From: Halictus rubicundus | Lineage: Eukaryota > Arthropoda > Insecta > Hymenoptera > Halictidae | Length of the DNA: 64,000 nt | Direction of reading: 5' to 3' | Assembly: GCF_050948215.1 (NCBI RefSeq) | Contig: NC_135152.1 | Span: 10,698,310-10,762,309, forward strand | Part shown: piece by piece, positions 1 through 12,011 of the stretch | Position numbering within the stretch: position 1 is the first letter of the stretch | Layout: the number at the start of each line of letters is the position of its first letter | Program-made: the position numbers and the translations under genes | Notes under the pieces: generated by a model | The model's input: the letters and a program-made list of their open reading frames with translations, nothing else | What the model was told of the DNA's origin: nothing | The model's database searches: none

Positions 1-1830
1 GCAACGATCCGGCTACACCTAGACGCGACGCCATGCCACCGCGATCATAGGATCCGATTTATATTTGCATGAAATTTATCGGAGCCGAGGCCGACATGTG
101 TTCCCGCCGGATTATCGCGTCTCATCGGTGAATATCGGCGATGTGTCAACCGCCGAGCCGATATTGAGAGAACAAAACACGAATCGCCGATATATTGTTC
201 TTATGTAGACGTTATCGTTTATCATCGAGATTAGGCCAGCCGGGATACGAACCCGAGCGAAAGATCAACGCCGGTGTCGTCTCGAACTTCGTGTTCGCGT
301 GCTCCCTGAACCTCCCTGTCACTCTAAATTAGCGTCGGTGTGCTGACAGGGTCGGGTGTACAGCTTAAATGTTAACGAGCAAAGTCAAAGTAATGATTTA
401 TGAACGGCTCGCGGAAGAAAATCTATCCTACGCATACCGAAGCGCTGGGGTGTCCCAAGAAGCCACTTGAACATCCTTTTATGGAAAAAGCTATCCTCGA
501 TTTCAAATTTATTGTATCATAAAGTTGAACAATTGTACTAAGCATATTTAATAAACTGAATAACCTTCCCGATTTTTAACACGCTCGCTACCACCGTCGC
601 GCATTTGTGGCGTCCACGATCTTCTAGTTTACTCCGTATAATTTAATTTTATGTAGTGTTATTTAAAATCATAGAGCAAGTGTAATATTCGAGGAGTTAG
701 CTCAATTGTTTTACCATTGCATAGAGCAAGTATTAGGTCGTCCCATAAGCTGGTGCCGTTTACTCTTGTACCATTTGAATTCTAAAAATAAAATATGTAA
801 TCACCCTTTCATTCCACAACCTCTTCTGACCTTTTTGGCAAAGACATCATACCGTCACTATAAAATTTTTGCGGTTTCCACGAACTTATGGGACGACCTA
901 ACGTGTTACTTTTAATCAAGCATTTTTTGAGTGCTCGAGCGAACAAGATGAAATATTGTAATAATTTGAAAGGTTAAGGGACTCACAGACAATCTTTACA
1001 GTGAATTACATAGAGCGTTGATGGTGCGCTTTGTGATTATTTTAAAATAGTTTAGTTATGTTTCTAGGGTATGAAGTAGTTTGGACGAGCACAAATCATG
1101 AAGATTTCAAAGCAGCATTCTACCTTGTCGGTTCACACCCGTTTTATCTCGATCAGAAACACCATATCGGCGAGAAAAAGCGTTGAGACCTCAAGGAATT
1201 TCCTGCCGAGGATACAGAACTTCGCGACAAAGTTGCCAGTTTTTCCAAATGTGTGGCAAGATACGTCCTGATCGGGCCATTCGCGGCAGTGCCAAGGGTA
1301 ACACGCTCGTTACGGCCGTAATTGCATTGGCACCACCTAATCGAGCGTGTATACAGGGTGAGTCATCAGAAACGGAACACTTCAATATCATTGCTGGCGT
1401 TGAAGGTGAAAGAAAACGTCAAACACCAATGCTACACTGATTGATAGTAAACAATACGAATCGTTTCTGTCGATTTAACTTCGGCGAACCTCGACGGAAT
1501 TGTTTAAAAATTACCGGTACTTATCAAATGACACCTTTTAGCTTTGCAGAATTTGTAAAACGATCTCGGGCTTCAACGACCTCAATTAAATTTTATCTTA
1601 CATTCCCAGTTCTTGAAATGAATCGTGAAATAACCTTCAATAAATATCGAAACGTTTTACGTGTCCCTATAAGAATAATCATTGCTAAAATACGCTTATG
1701 CATTCATAATTTTTTCATAAATTACACTATTTTGTTCAGAATAGTCCACAGAATAAATTACAAGTAAAGAAACATCTACATAATTATTACTGTACTTCAA
1801 AATTGAAAATCCATGTACCCAGATAATGGA
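1..1830. other. Unannotated DNA with two transposon-end fragments
   Basis: No convincing exon is seen on either strand. A TTAA at 576-579 is followed by CACGCTCGCTACCA; the same left-end sequence recurs at about 6818-6834, so both look like orphan ends of a TTAA-type miniature element. TACAGGGTG at 1352-1360 matches the end motif found at several other places in the window. The short open frames here have no recognisable domain. Confidence 0.5.
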
Positions 1831-1848
1831 GAATTCAGATGTCGGTTC

Positions 1849-1955
1849 GGATAATAGAGGTTCTACTTCATCGTCGATTAAACAGGCAGATACGATCCAA
1901 ATGGTATCGTGTTTGGTGTCATTTTAAGCAGAAAAACGTCACGAATATGTCGGTA
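1849..1955. repeat. Dispersed repeat copy shared with 21549-21655
   Basis: The stretch starts with GTTCGGATAATAGAGGTT and continues through GTGTTTGGTGTCAT. It aligns in the same order with 21549-21655, where GTTCGGATAACAGAGGTT is the right end of a pogo-like miniature element. The similarity continues past that end, so the repeated unit is larger than the miniature element alone. No coding potential was found. Confidence 0.5.
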
Positions 1956-2830
1956 AAAGTGTCGTAAACAAATCATAAGGACCAAGAAAAAATTCTATCA
2001 TTGGATTCATATTTTCTCAATTCTACGCTGATGTTGATGTCTTTTTTCAACGCTAGCGTCGTGAAATCAAGGGAGACAATTTGTACACGAGCGACACTCC
2101 TCGGTCCCGAGGTTTTCACATGCGTCGAGGCATTACCGTACTCACGGTTACCTCAGCGCTCGCAGTCCGCCGAAGGTCGGCGCGGGAAAAATCAAAGGAA
2201 AACGAATCTGGCTCGCTGGAAAATAATCGTTAGCATGCGCCGGCCGTTCGAGAGCACGGCTGAACGCACACCGACAAAAGTTAACGACCGTCGAGAGTCG
2301 GTGGCGCACCTGCGGCCACATTCACCGAGGTTCGCTGCGGTTTGCATTCGGCGGCGGCGGCGGCGGCGGCTGTAGCCTAAATCGAGGGTCGCCCGACGAG
2401 AGGGATAGTTGCGCAACCGTGTTCGGTTTTTCTAGTCTCCGCCGGCGCCGATCGCGGAGAGAGCCTATTGCCAAATTCGATTCTCGTTAGCCGGCGATCC
2501 CGTCGATCTGCATATTCCCCGCGAAAAAATCGCGACGGCCGCGGCTCGCGATCGACAAAACTCCGCTCGTTGCGCAATCGCACGTCGCAACGGGCACAGG
2601 TGTTCCCAGAATAAAACCGTGCCCGTACAGGGAGCACGAGTCAATCACACCGTCATGCCAAACCGAACCCGTATCTCCTGCGACCTGCCCGGAAAATCGC
2701 ACTGACATTCCCCGGAAAATTGGGGAAAACTCTCCTTCGAAACCGCGAGGAAATTGTCTCGTATTTCACTGTTCGAATCGCTTCCTTCTTAAAGAATTTG
2801 CGGAGAAAAGTTTTCAACGTATGTAGGGTA

Positions 2831-3030
2831 AGGGACCCAATTACTGTGCCTATATTCTTTATGCTTATTTTTAAAGCATAATATATATTGAGAAGGAGAT
2901 ATTCAGTTTTTCTCATTAAAATCAGTTAATATATATTATGTAACTCTACTCTAATATTCGTTATGCTTTCAAAATAAGTACACTTAATATAGGCAAAGTA
3001 ATTGGCACCTCCCACAGTAATTGGGTCCCT
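2831..3030. mobile_element. AGGGACCC-ended miniature inverted-repeat element, copy A
   Basis: The left end AGGGACCCAATTACTGTG is repeated inverted at the right end (CACAGTAATTGGGTCCCT), and similarity between the arms continues inward for roughly 75 bases with one internal gap. The interior is AT-rich and non-coding. A second copy lies at 43862-44167. I could not find a clear target duplication, so the superfamily is not assigned. Open frames crossing this element are incidental. Confidence 0.8.
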
Positions 3031-3117
3031 TGCCTTAGACAGCGTTATTTTGATAAGAAATAGAGTTACGAGTTTGATCAAATGCACTCCAGAAAATTCG
3101 GTGGTTGCACATGGTCG

Positions 3118-3306
3118 TACAGTGAATTCTCGATATATGTCAACAACACGGGTCTTGCGAGCGTCGTGTATCGTACAAGAGGGATACCCGAGTCGTGTTA
3201 TGTTTACACTCCTCGGCCCTTCACGGAATACACCTCGCGGTAGTGGGGACAATTCCGCGACGTTTATCATCCAGGCCTTGGCGACATATATAGAGAAATC
3301 ATTGTA
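3118..3306. mobile_element. Tc1/mariner-type miniature element (CAGTG ends, TA target)
   Basis: The element runs from CAGTGAATTCTCGATATATG at 3120 to 3304, where the inverted match CATATATAGAGAAATCATTG ends. TA lies on each side (3118-3119 and 3305-3306). TA duplication plus CAGT-type ends is typical of Tc1/mariner non-autonomous elements. The same family, with a closely related interior (AACACGGGTCTTGC, GGTAGTGGGGA), recurs at 10248-12009. It has no coding capacity. Confidence 0.82.
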
Positions 3307-3659
3307 TATCGGTGAACTTTGCGTATTTTTAAAAATCAATTTTGTTCATAATACAGTCGCTTGAACCGCGCGGAATTTGTACGATCTAAAAGAGTTCAAG
3401 AAGTGATCCCTGTGATAAACTTAACCTCTGCAATTCTGATTACAGTGATTAAATTACTTTGCTTTTATGAGATTTTCGGGGAACGACTGACGCGTCTGAC
3501 CACGACAAACCTATTCTACTTCTCGCGAACACTGGAACGCAGCTACCGAATTTTCAAACTCGATTTTCTCGAAAACGAAGCGGCAACTGAAAAAAATATT
3601 AACCGTTCTTGTTTATTTATTTTTATAAATAGAATCCCGAGGCACCCTGTACAGTCGGC

Positions 3660-6600
3660 GTTGCGTTGTCAAGAGGTACGTGGCAGTTAACGTGTAACCA
3701 ATTCGACTTTGCAATTTGCATTCCCCGAAGAAAGAGTGGATCGAATTTTTAAAGATGACGTGTTTGATGATAGGGGAAGGAGCGAAACCTGTTAGAAATG
3801 AGCCGGGAAGATGGCACGATGACACAGAAACGCTTCGGACACACGGCACTCGGGATCGGAAGCCACGCAGAGCGTCGAATCCCCAACAACTCGGCGGGAG
3901 TTGATTTATAAAGAGCGCTGGTAGCTCGCGGAGCTCCCTCATGCAGCGTTAATTCCGAAGACATCGTCGTGGTGGGCATTAGGAACGTCGTCCAGTGGCT
4001 CAAGTCAATGCGAATGAATGTATACCTGCGCCTTCCACGTCGGCGTCGCTAATAATATTTACTGGCCGCCCAGGCGACTCGGGGAATGGTAGTCAGATAC
4101 ACTTCTTCGTTGGTAATGACGCTGCTACCGACGCCACAGTCATCTCATAATTACGTTTCCACTCTATTATGCGTCGGTAATTGCACGGAAAGTCGGCGTC
4201 TTTTTTCTCGGGCTATTCCGCCGCACTTTTCATACACCTATCCACCTAATCTACGGCGAACCGACCTTCATTAAAATCGTTCCGTAAATCTATTGGAATA
4301 CGCGAAGTGCCGACCAAAACTTAGACAAGATATATGTCTTGGATTATTGTTTTTGGGTAAATGTAATTTTGTAGAATACACAATAGTATTGTGTGAACCG
4401 GCTTCTAGAAAATTAAAAAGTATACTGTTTGCAATGCTGGCACGCAATCTAATAAATTTCCAATTTTTAATTTAATTTAATTTAATTTTTTTTTAGTTCC
4501 GTAGGAGACTGATTAAATTAAGAAGGAAATAATTTCGTACTGTTCGATTAGATAACTATTCGGTATCGCTTGGCTATTAACCAACTAGTAATGTCACGCG
4601 TGGAGCCGCCACTGGAAAGTATTCGTTGCAAATTATTCCAGCAATTAATTTTAATATCTCCATAAATACAGAAGTTGTTTTCCGCCGGCTTCGGCCATAT
4701 TGCTACCAAGTAAATTAACTAGCACCTACGGGTGAGCAGAAAATTGGCTCCACATCCTTGACATTTCAACCCGGCTGAGTATCTAATTGCTCGCGGTATT
4801 TGTTGTACAATTCGTGTGCGATGATTCGAATTTTGCAGCGCAGAAAGCCGGCCGTGTGTAGTCCGATGGAAACTTGATTACACGTAACGTCAATTATTAC
4901 CGAAGATCGTCGGTCGGGAACAACCTCGCCGCAATTTATTGGCAGCTATAGCACTGACGAAATACGTCCGCGTTGCGCTGCTCGTGCCGCTGACGTAATA
5001 ATACGCTCATTTGGAACAGTGAAATTGCGTCTTCTTCTTAATACGATCATGCTAGTTGGAATCTTCGGTTCGACTATTTCCAAGCGATCGATAGTTCACG
5101 GCAAGAGAGACTCTCGAACGTAGCAATTCAATCGTACCTCTCAAATGCTTATACTGCAGCAACCGAGATCAATTGTGACCTTGAGAGGTGACAATTATAC
5201 AGGGTGTACAATACTTAACTCTGCAATCCTTAATAACTCTGTCATTTATACAGATACAGGAAAATAATTGCGGACAAAGTTACCGTATAAGGAAAGGGTT
5301 ACGAGTTAGTATGGGTGAAGGTCATCTCAAGGTCATATTTTTCGAGATCTTACGAACAGGAACGTTTCTTTAAATGGAATGACCTACCTTTTGTATCGTG
5401 GACCGATAGAGTGTCAAATTTTATGTACATATGTATCGACCTGTCCTAAATCTAATAGTTAAGGTCTTCGTAGATTCGCGATAAGGTAGAGTGACTACAT
5501 TACCGTCAAAACATGGTTTTACGTGCTTCAAGCTTTCGTCCTTGTATAAGAATATTTTGTCGCTGGTGAAGGGCTCTTTCGAAAGTGGAAGGTTCAATAT
5601 AGTGCGCGCTGGTCAGGAACTGCCGAGATTATGCAGATATTTGATACTATAAGCGTTAGAAGTAGGCCAAAAATTGACGATGTGCATGCCGTGGAATCCA
5701 AGCATTTGTATGCCATCGGATGAGTTTTCTGGATGAAATCGAGAGCAGCGCGCGCTATAAAATATCTCCAGCTACAGATTGAGCCATATTTTGTCTTGAT
5801 TCTCTGCGAAATGAAACCAAAAACTTGAAGCACTTTTCTAGCGTCAGAATTCATAATAAATTAAATTATTTATTAAAAAAGTCACGTGACTATCTCGGGC
5901 CCTTAACGAGACATCGAAATAATTTTCTAGATATATTAATTTAATATGACAATAATATTATTTTGAGCTGAACATTCGGGGAGCGTAACGTTTGTTTATA
6001 TTTATAAAATCGAGTAAACATTCACCGAGCTCGTTCGAACTTGCTTCGGAGTGGGGGCCGAACGAGCATTCGTTGGTTTGGTGTAAAGGCAGCATGAAAG
6101 ACAAAACGCGAGTCGGTAGAGGTTGTTCGCGCCCAAGCAACTTCTCTCGGGAATTAGTTGGGGTTAGGAGCTCATCGGTCTTCCGAAAGCGAGGGAAACA
6201 CGAGTGTACACCGGTTTCCACGGTGCGTGTCCCGCGTACGGGCGCGTACGGTGCGTAACGTCCGCGTTTCGCGGCTGTTCTTATCTAACATCTAAATGCG
6301 TGGCCGCGTCCAGAGAGGAGAGGACGACGACGCGGAGGTACGCGCACACACGCACGCGCGCACACAAATACGCGGGTTGTACGAGAGAGGCACCGACCAG
6401 CAACGATAAATATTGCGGCGTGAATGCATGTTAATGAGCACCCAGCCAGGTACCGGGCCGTGTACGAGCGCGTATCTTAGCGTATTTGAGCCGAGCGGGT
6501 ACCCGTCTCGCCCTCGCGTTTCTGATTAGACGCGAAGCCGCCGGGACTCGCCTAACAAACTGCGTTTACTCGCGCCGACAACCAAAGAAAACCCTCTTCC

Positions 6601-7908
6601 TCGGGAAAACGCGTCCCCCTGTCTCTCTACCTGTGATTTACCTGGCGACCCCGGATCGGATGACCCCGCTGACACCCGCTAATTCATTGCGAAAACCACT
6701 TTTCGATGCTAACCCTTTCATCACCGCTGCCCAAAGGCGTTCACTTTGTTCGCGTCGAAGCAAACCGAACGCGACCTGCAAATCTTGTCCGATCCCAACG
6801 AACTTTGAATAGAGCCTAACACGCTCGCTACCATCGTTAAAATATATGACCAATCATGCGCCTCTTGGGCAACGGTTTATTTTACGGTTACGGTGATTAG
6901 AACTTCATAATATCTTACAAAAGGACGAAAATTTGTATCCACTGTTTGTATTCTCCAACGTATCGTCCAATAAGATAGAATTTTATTTCGGTGTGAATTA
7001 ATAACACACACATTCAATGGAGCCCATTCGAAATCTTCATCTCGAGTCCGACTCGGTGTAATAGTACAAGGAGCTAACGCGTTGACTGTAATTTAGTCGT
7101 TCTAGTAAAAATTGCTATTAGACCACGGACAAAAATTGGTACAATTTAAAATAGTAGAAAGATCTACAGATTTTTTAAATATTACCGCATTATATTCAAT
7201 TCGCCTCAAGGAACTAGGTTCGAGAACATGCAAAAGAAAAACGCCACGTAAGGATTACGATGCCTCCAGCTGCCACGAAATCGTCAGAATGATCCGTCCA
7301 GGAAAACCCGACTCTAATCAAGCCAGATCGTTATCGGATGCTGAATCGGCGACAGTAAACTGCGTGTTTGAACCCTGAACCATTGATTCCCACAACCGTC
7401 ATACCAGCAAGCAATTCCGCCGTCGACTACCGGCAGGACAGGCGTCGCAGGACCTCTCGGAACCGTTGATCAGTCGATGACGATCGCCGATAAGTTCGCT
7501 TGGATCTGATCGCCGAGAGCAGGATCGCGTCAGCGTCGTTTCACACGCGTCGCTCCATCGAAAACGCGGCACCGGGGGAAACGCATGCACTGGACGATTA
7601 ATCAAAGCGATATTAAGGTCGCGTCGGGTTCGCCTAAGCTCGGCTCGCTCGCTCGCTCGGCCCGGATAACCGGTCCGTTCGAGAGACCGTGGCGCCAACC
7701 ACGCTTACAGGAAATATGATGCTTGCCGAGAGCACCGGCGAGATCACGACCTCTATATTGAGACGGAAGATCGATTTAAATGTTACGAAACTGTTTCTGC
7801 GTATCTGGCACGCGTGAGCAAGAGCGTGAGCGCGAGGGGCCCCGGACACGTTCGCGAAACGTAATGATGGAACATCAAGCGGAATGATTATGATAGCTAT
7901 CTCCTCCC

Positions 7909-7951
<43 letters not shown>

Positions 7952-9180
7952 AAACGAACGGGCGAATTCCATTTGCCGCGGGAAAAGATTGGACATAGGT
8001 GTGCACCGGCGAGTGCACTTTGACAGTTATACGCTCGGACGGCGAGGCCGTGATCCGTGGCACCGTAAAGAAATTATGTTGACACGCCGCGGCTATGACA
8101 AAACAGAGACAATATACAGTTATCGGCGAACGTTAGGCAACGAAACGGCCACGATGAATGTCGGATTTGCTGGCTGACATTTACGGGTTTTGCTCGTGGA
8201 AAACGTCTTTGCGGAATATTTCAATCCGCGCGACGCTCTCGGGCCGAAACGAACGAGTGCAATCAATTTTCCTCGGATCAGCTTATTAACACCGGTGTCG
8301 GACGATTTTGTATGTCGCTCCGAGGAAATCGAATGCATTCTTGCGAACGTTGTCGTTTAAAATTAATAACACGCGGCACGGTGTTCGGAGAATTCATTAC
8401 TTTTCGGTGACAGCATCTCTGTCCGTATTTTATAAAAGAACACCGTGCGTTTGATAGAATTTTGTAACTAGAAGCGTTTGATAGAAGTTTGATTGAATTA
8501 TTCATAGAAACTTGTAACTTACACGGTACATTTTTTTATCGTTTGTTTGCACGATTATTTACGATTTTCTTCTGTGGGGAATGAAAGTAGGCAGAAAATT
8601 ACGTTGAACTGGGCAGCATTAGTTGTCAAGGCGACTATAACAACGGGTGATTATCGATGAAAAATAGCAGGACGTCAGCTAGGGAACGATTAAAAAGCGG
8701 GACACTAAGTGGACATTAATATTCCGACGCGGAACACGAGACAGCTCTCCCCCTTTAATGAAACAATTAAAAGCGCATGTCGTTTCAACGGAGCGCATCA
8801 ATTTCCTGAAAGATGTTTATCTCCCCGCTCGCCTCCTTTTCATCGGGGAGAGATTGCGCAATGAATTATAACACCTTATAGGGACGGCGTGCTAGCGTTC
8901 CGGGGGATAGCAAGTGCGAAGAGATACAAGGGGAAGCATGGTACGTATATGCTAATCGGCGGAGCGTGTCAAGATTCTTTCCACTGTGGCGAACCTAGCC
9001 CGCTTTGGGGTGAACGAGCGCGATGGATAAACACGATGAACATGGTGCCCCGTATAAGGCGCGTTTCCTGTCTTCCCCCCTCTTTAGGGGATGCGGATCC
9101 GTAGCCGTGATAGGATACTTGTGTTTTCATTTTCCGTCTCGGTCGAGATTCGTTTCGGCCCTCACCTCTGGCATTTCCAT
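3660..9180. other. Long gene-free stretch
   Basis: I see no exon that can be supported. The stretch contains a TACAGGGTG end motif at 5198-5206, an orphan TTAA-type end near 6818, a purine/pyrimidine alternating CACACGCACGCG tract near 6340-6370, and a (CT)n microsatellite at 7901-7947. Many short open frames exist on both strands, but none shows family motifs or paired splice sites. AT-rich islands with TAATTA cores could be regulatory, but this is not shown by the sequence. Confidence 0.45.
7901..7947. repeat. (CT)n microsatellite
   Basis: A nearly uninterrupted CT dinucleotide tract. Ser/Leu-rich or Arg/Glu-rich frames through it are artefacts of the repeat. Confidence 0.97.
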
Positions 9181-9181
9181 G

Positions 9182-9365
9182 TTAATTTCCCCGATCCAAC
9201 AGCTCGAAAAATCTCGTGAAATCAAAGTAATTTATTTAATGAACTAAAAATTTAAAAAGACAAGTGTGATACCGAACTCTTCGAATCCTTTTGCATTTTA
9301 AAGATCCTCATCAGAAGCACGCTAAATACATTAGCACAGAAATCTACTCGTACATTTCACTGTGA
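9182..9365. mobile_element. Degraded TTAA-type miniature element fragment
   Basis: The core (AAATCAAAGTAATTTATTTAAT, shortened here to its recognisable ATCAAAGTAATTTATTTAAT, then TTTTGCATTTTA and TACATTAGCA) aligns in order with the interior of the complete element at 56480-56719. TTAA occurs at 9182-9185, but the right end cannot be recognised, so this copy is old or truncated. Confidence 0.55.
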
Positions 9366-10177
9366 TTTACGAACTAAAAAAGGTAAATAAATTATATTTG
9401 CAGCATTCGATGGTCGTTCGGAACCGTGGAACAGTCACGGTTTGTGAAATACGTAATGTTTTCAGTTAACTAGAACACGCTTATGTTAAACCACGACATA
9501 AATTCAAACAGCGAGAAATCGTACCCGTTATTCCCACGTAAATCTACATGGATCGAGAACAAGCGGCGAGCGATGATCATATTTTTTACGGCCGCGATTA
9601 AAATTCAAGAGGGCAATTATAAGGTGCTAATTTATTTGCGGGTTGCAGCTCTCCGACACGAGCAACGAAAGATCGGGTTTTAAAATAAAGTTGCAATTAA
9701 TTATGAGGGTCACGTGTTAATTCGTGGACTGCGTTAATTTGCGCGCACGTTAATTTACAGGTGCAGCAGACTATCGACGCGAGAGTCAACGTCGAGCCCG
9801 GCTGGACACGGGGCCGAAAGGGTCGAAGAAGTCGGAGAAAGGGAAGCAAATTGGCAGAAGCGTCGAAGAATATAGCTTGATCGATAAATCGACGGAAAAC
9901 GGTGGCCCCGTTTCCACTCGAACGGCACGTGCACAGGACACTGAGCCCTGGAGCAGGTTCGGGGCACCAGGTGGAGACGTCTGCGGTCTGCAACCTGCGA
10001 ATCCACGGATGCAAATCAACCGAAGGCAGGCTGGCCGCGCAATTGTGCCGGAACACGCGAGGCGCGCACGGTATCCAATCGACGTGCTTGTCAAGTGCTG
10101 GCATACTCGAAAAATACGCCCGCTCGTAAAAACACCGGTAATTAAACCCCGCGTAAACCGATCCTCCTTAATACTCA

Positions 10178-10199
10178 TTCTTCTTCTTCTTCTTCTTCG
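10178..10199. repeat. (TTC)n microsatellite
   Basis: About seven TTC trinucleotides just left of the split miniature element. Confidence 0.9.
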
Positions 10200-10397
10200 G
10201 AGAGAGAGACCAACGAAAGATACGGAGTCCGTCATTCGACGAGTGTACAGTAAATTCACGATATATGTCAACAACACGGGTCTTGCCAACGTCGTGTATC
10301 GTGCAGGAGACATTACTCGAGCCGTGTTATGTTTACCGAGTTTCATGGCCCCTCGGAGGTATACCCCGCGGTAGTGGGGATAATTCTGCGACGTATA

Positions 10398-11993
10398 CAG
10401 TAAAGAGCAAAACTGAACACACATACGACGTTTTAACAAGAATAATGTTTTATTCAATATTTGCATGTAGAATACAGAAGAAATAAAATAGTTGGTATTA
10501 TCTACAATCTTTTGGCTTTTCAAAACAAACTTAACATTTGTGATATTATTATTATTTCGCTTCATACAATCTTTTTTCGTGTAATCGGTTTTGCACCGCA
10601 CTAAGATTCTCGGGATTAGGAACTATAAACACAGATTTTGTAAACAACTTGGTAGTCCATCACGGTCAATGCCACGACCAGGAGCGCAGTAATTAGTTTA
10701 TCGTTGTTCGTGCGTTAACACGCATCAATATAACATCGTGAAGCCATTATCTAAAGATATGAAGAATAATATCATTTCCCAATTAAAATCGAGTTTATCA
10801 AAGCGAGTAATTGCTAGAAAATTTGTCGTCAGTCAGGCAGTTGTACATAAGATGCGGAAAAAATACCGTAGTAAAGTCCCTGCATCTTTTTGGAGGCCGT
10901 CCAAAATTATTATCTTGTCAGGAGAAGAGAAGATTGACGAGATACATTACTTCAGAAATTACAACGACGGCATCAATGGCTGCAAAGTTATTCGAAAGCG
11001 ATGTTGGAAAGAAAATTAATAGGTGGTCGGCTCCAAGGGCATTAAAAGAAGCCAATTTTACAGCAATTGAGAAGAAAAAAAAACCTGCTCTATCAAAAAA
11101 GAATGTTAAGGCCCGTCTGAATTTTGCAAGAAAATATTTAAGCTGGAATATAGAGCAATGGAAAAAAGTAATTTTTTCCGGCGAATCTAAAATCAATCGA
11201 ATTTCATCGGATGGACGTTCTTGGTGTTGGAAGAAGCAACGCGAACCTCTTTTACCGCGTCATGTGAAGCAAACAATAAAATTTGGTGGTGGTTCACTTA
11301 TGGTGTGGGGGTGCATTACGGCGTACGGTGTAGGTTCACTACATCGAATAGAAGGTACGGTGAACCAGTATACGTATAAGGATATTTTAGAAAAAAATTT
11401 ACTGGAAACAATTGAAAATATGCCGGTACCAGAGTGTGATGTATTCCAACATGACAACGCTCCTGGTCATTGTGCGAAGAGCGGAAAGAATTGGCTGCAA
11501 ACTCAACCATTTCAAACCATGGAATGGCCTGCTCAAAGTCTAGACATAAACCCGATTGAAAATGTCTGGGCATACTTAAAAATGAAGTTACAAAATAAAT
11601 ATAGTGCTCCCCCAACAACGATAACTGATTTGTGTCAAAGAGTGCAGGAACAGTGGTATTCTGTTACACCAGAATATTGCGAAAATGTAGTATTAGGTAT
11701 GCTAAACGTATTCAGGAAATTACCAAGGTTAAAGGTTCGTGGACGAAATAGTAAGTGTACGAAAATCTGAAATGTTTACTCAAAATTAGTTGCGGTGCAA
11801 AACCGACTACACGAAAGAAAATTGTATGAAGCGAAATAATAATAATATCACAAATGTTAAGTTTGTTTTGAAAAGCCAAAAGATTGCAGATAATACCAAG
11901 TATTTTGTTTCTTTTGTATTCTACATGCAAATATTGAATAAAAAATTATTCTTGTTAAAATGTCCTATGTGTGTTCAGTTTTGCTCCTTACTG
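10398..11993 (+). mobile_element. Tc1-like transposon with about 203-base terminal inverted repeats
   Basis: The terminal inverted repeats are 10398-10600 and 11791-11993, about 203 bases each, beginning CAGTAAAGAGCAAAACTGAA and ending inward at TTTTGCACCGCA. They match at roughly nine bases in ten. TA lies on both sides (10396-10397 and 11994-11995), the standard Tc1/mariner target duplication. The interior carries one transposase gene on the plus strand, now broken. Long inverted repeats of about 200 bases put it among the long-TIR Tc1-like elements rather than the short-TIR mariners. Good agreement of the two arms suggests a moderately recent insertion. Confidence 0.93.
10738..11770 (+). 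pseudogene. Tc1-family transposase, frameshifted and with a lost catalytic residue
   Basis: The product would be the cut-and-paste transposase of the surrounding element, binding the inverted repeats and acting in the nucleus. The N-terminal helix-turn-helix part (SKRVIARKFVVSQAVVHKM) reads in one frame from 10738; after about 10880 the homologous frame continues in +1 (GGRPKLLSCQEKRRL) to the stop at 11770, so a frameshift separates the DNA-binding domain from the catalytic domain. The catalytic part shows VIFSGESKI where the family has SDESK, so the first acidic residue is replaced by Gly. The second (QHDNAPGH) and third (SLDINPIENVW) are kept, with 34 residues between D and E, which is the DD34E pattern of Tc1. 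An ordinary ATG is missing at the expected start (GTG at 10738). It is almost certainly inactive. Confidence is high for the family and for the damage. Confidence 0.93.
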
Positions 11994-12011
11994 TATAGAG
12001 AAATCACTGTA

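Larger units (their letters stand above)
10246..12011. mobile_element. CAGTG-type Tc1 miniature element split by a 1.6 kb Tc1-like transposon
   Basis: The left part starts at 10248 with CAGTAAATTCACGATATATG, preceded by TA (10246-10247). The right part is only 11994-12009 and ends in AGAGAAATCACTG, followed by TA (12010-12011). The left 150 bases match the element at 3118-3306 in order. Between the two parts lies a complete Tc1-like transposon (10398-11993) in a TA, so the miniature element was the target of a later insertion. About 24 bases present in the 3.1 kb copy are missing here, bounded by GCGACG/GCGACA microhomology. Confidence 0.85.

Noticed and set aside
236..275. Possible tRNA B box (GGGTTCGTATCCC on the minus strand)
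   Set aside because: The B box lacks the invariant A after TTCG, and no A box or cloverleaf can be drawn.
9761..10374. Long plus-strand frame after a TTTACAG acceptor
   Set aside because: It continues into the miniature element at 10248 and the donor is unclear. The composition is Arg/Gly-rich without motifs.
9786..10601. 271-codon open frame on the minus strand
   Set aside because: It runs across a (TTC)n repeat, the left part of the split miniature element and the inverted repeat of the Tc1-like transposon; it is incidental to the repeats.
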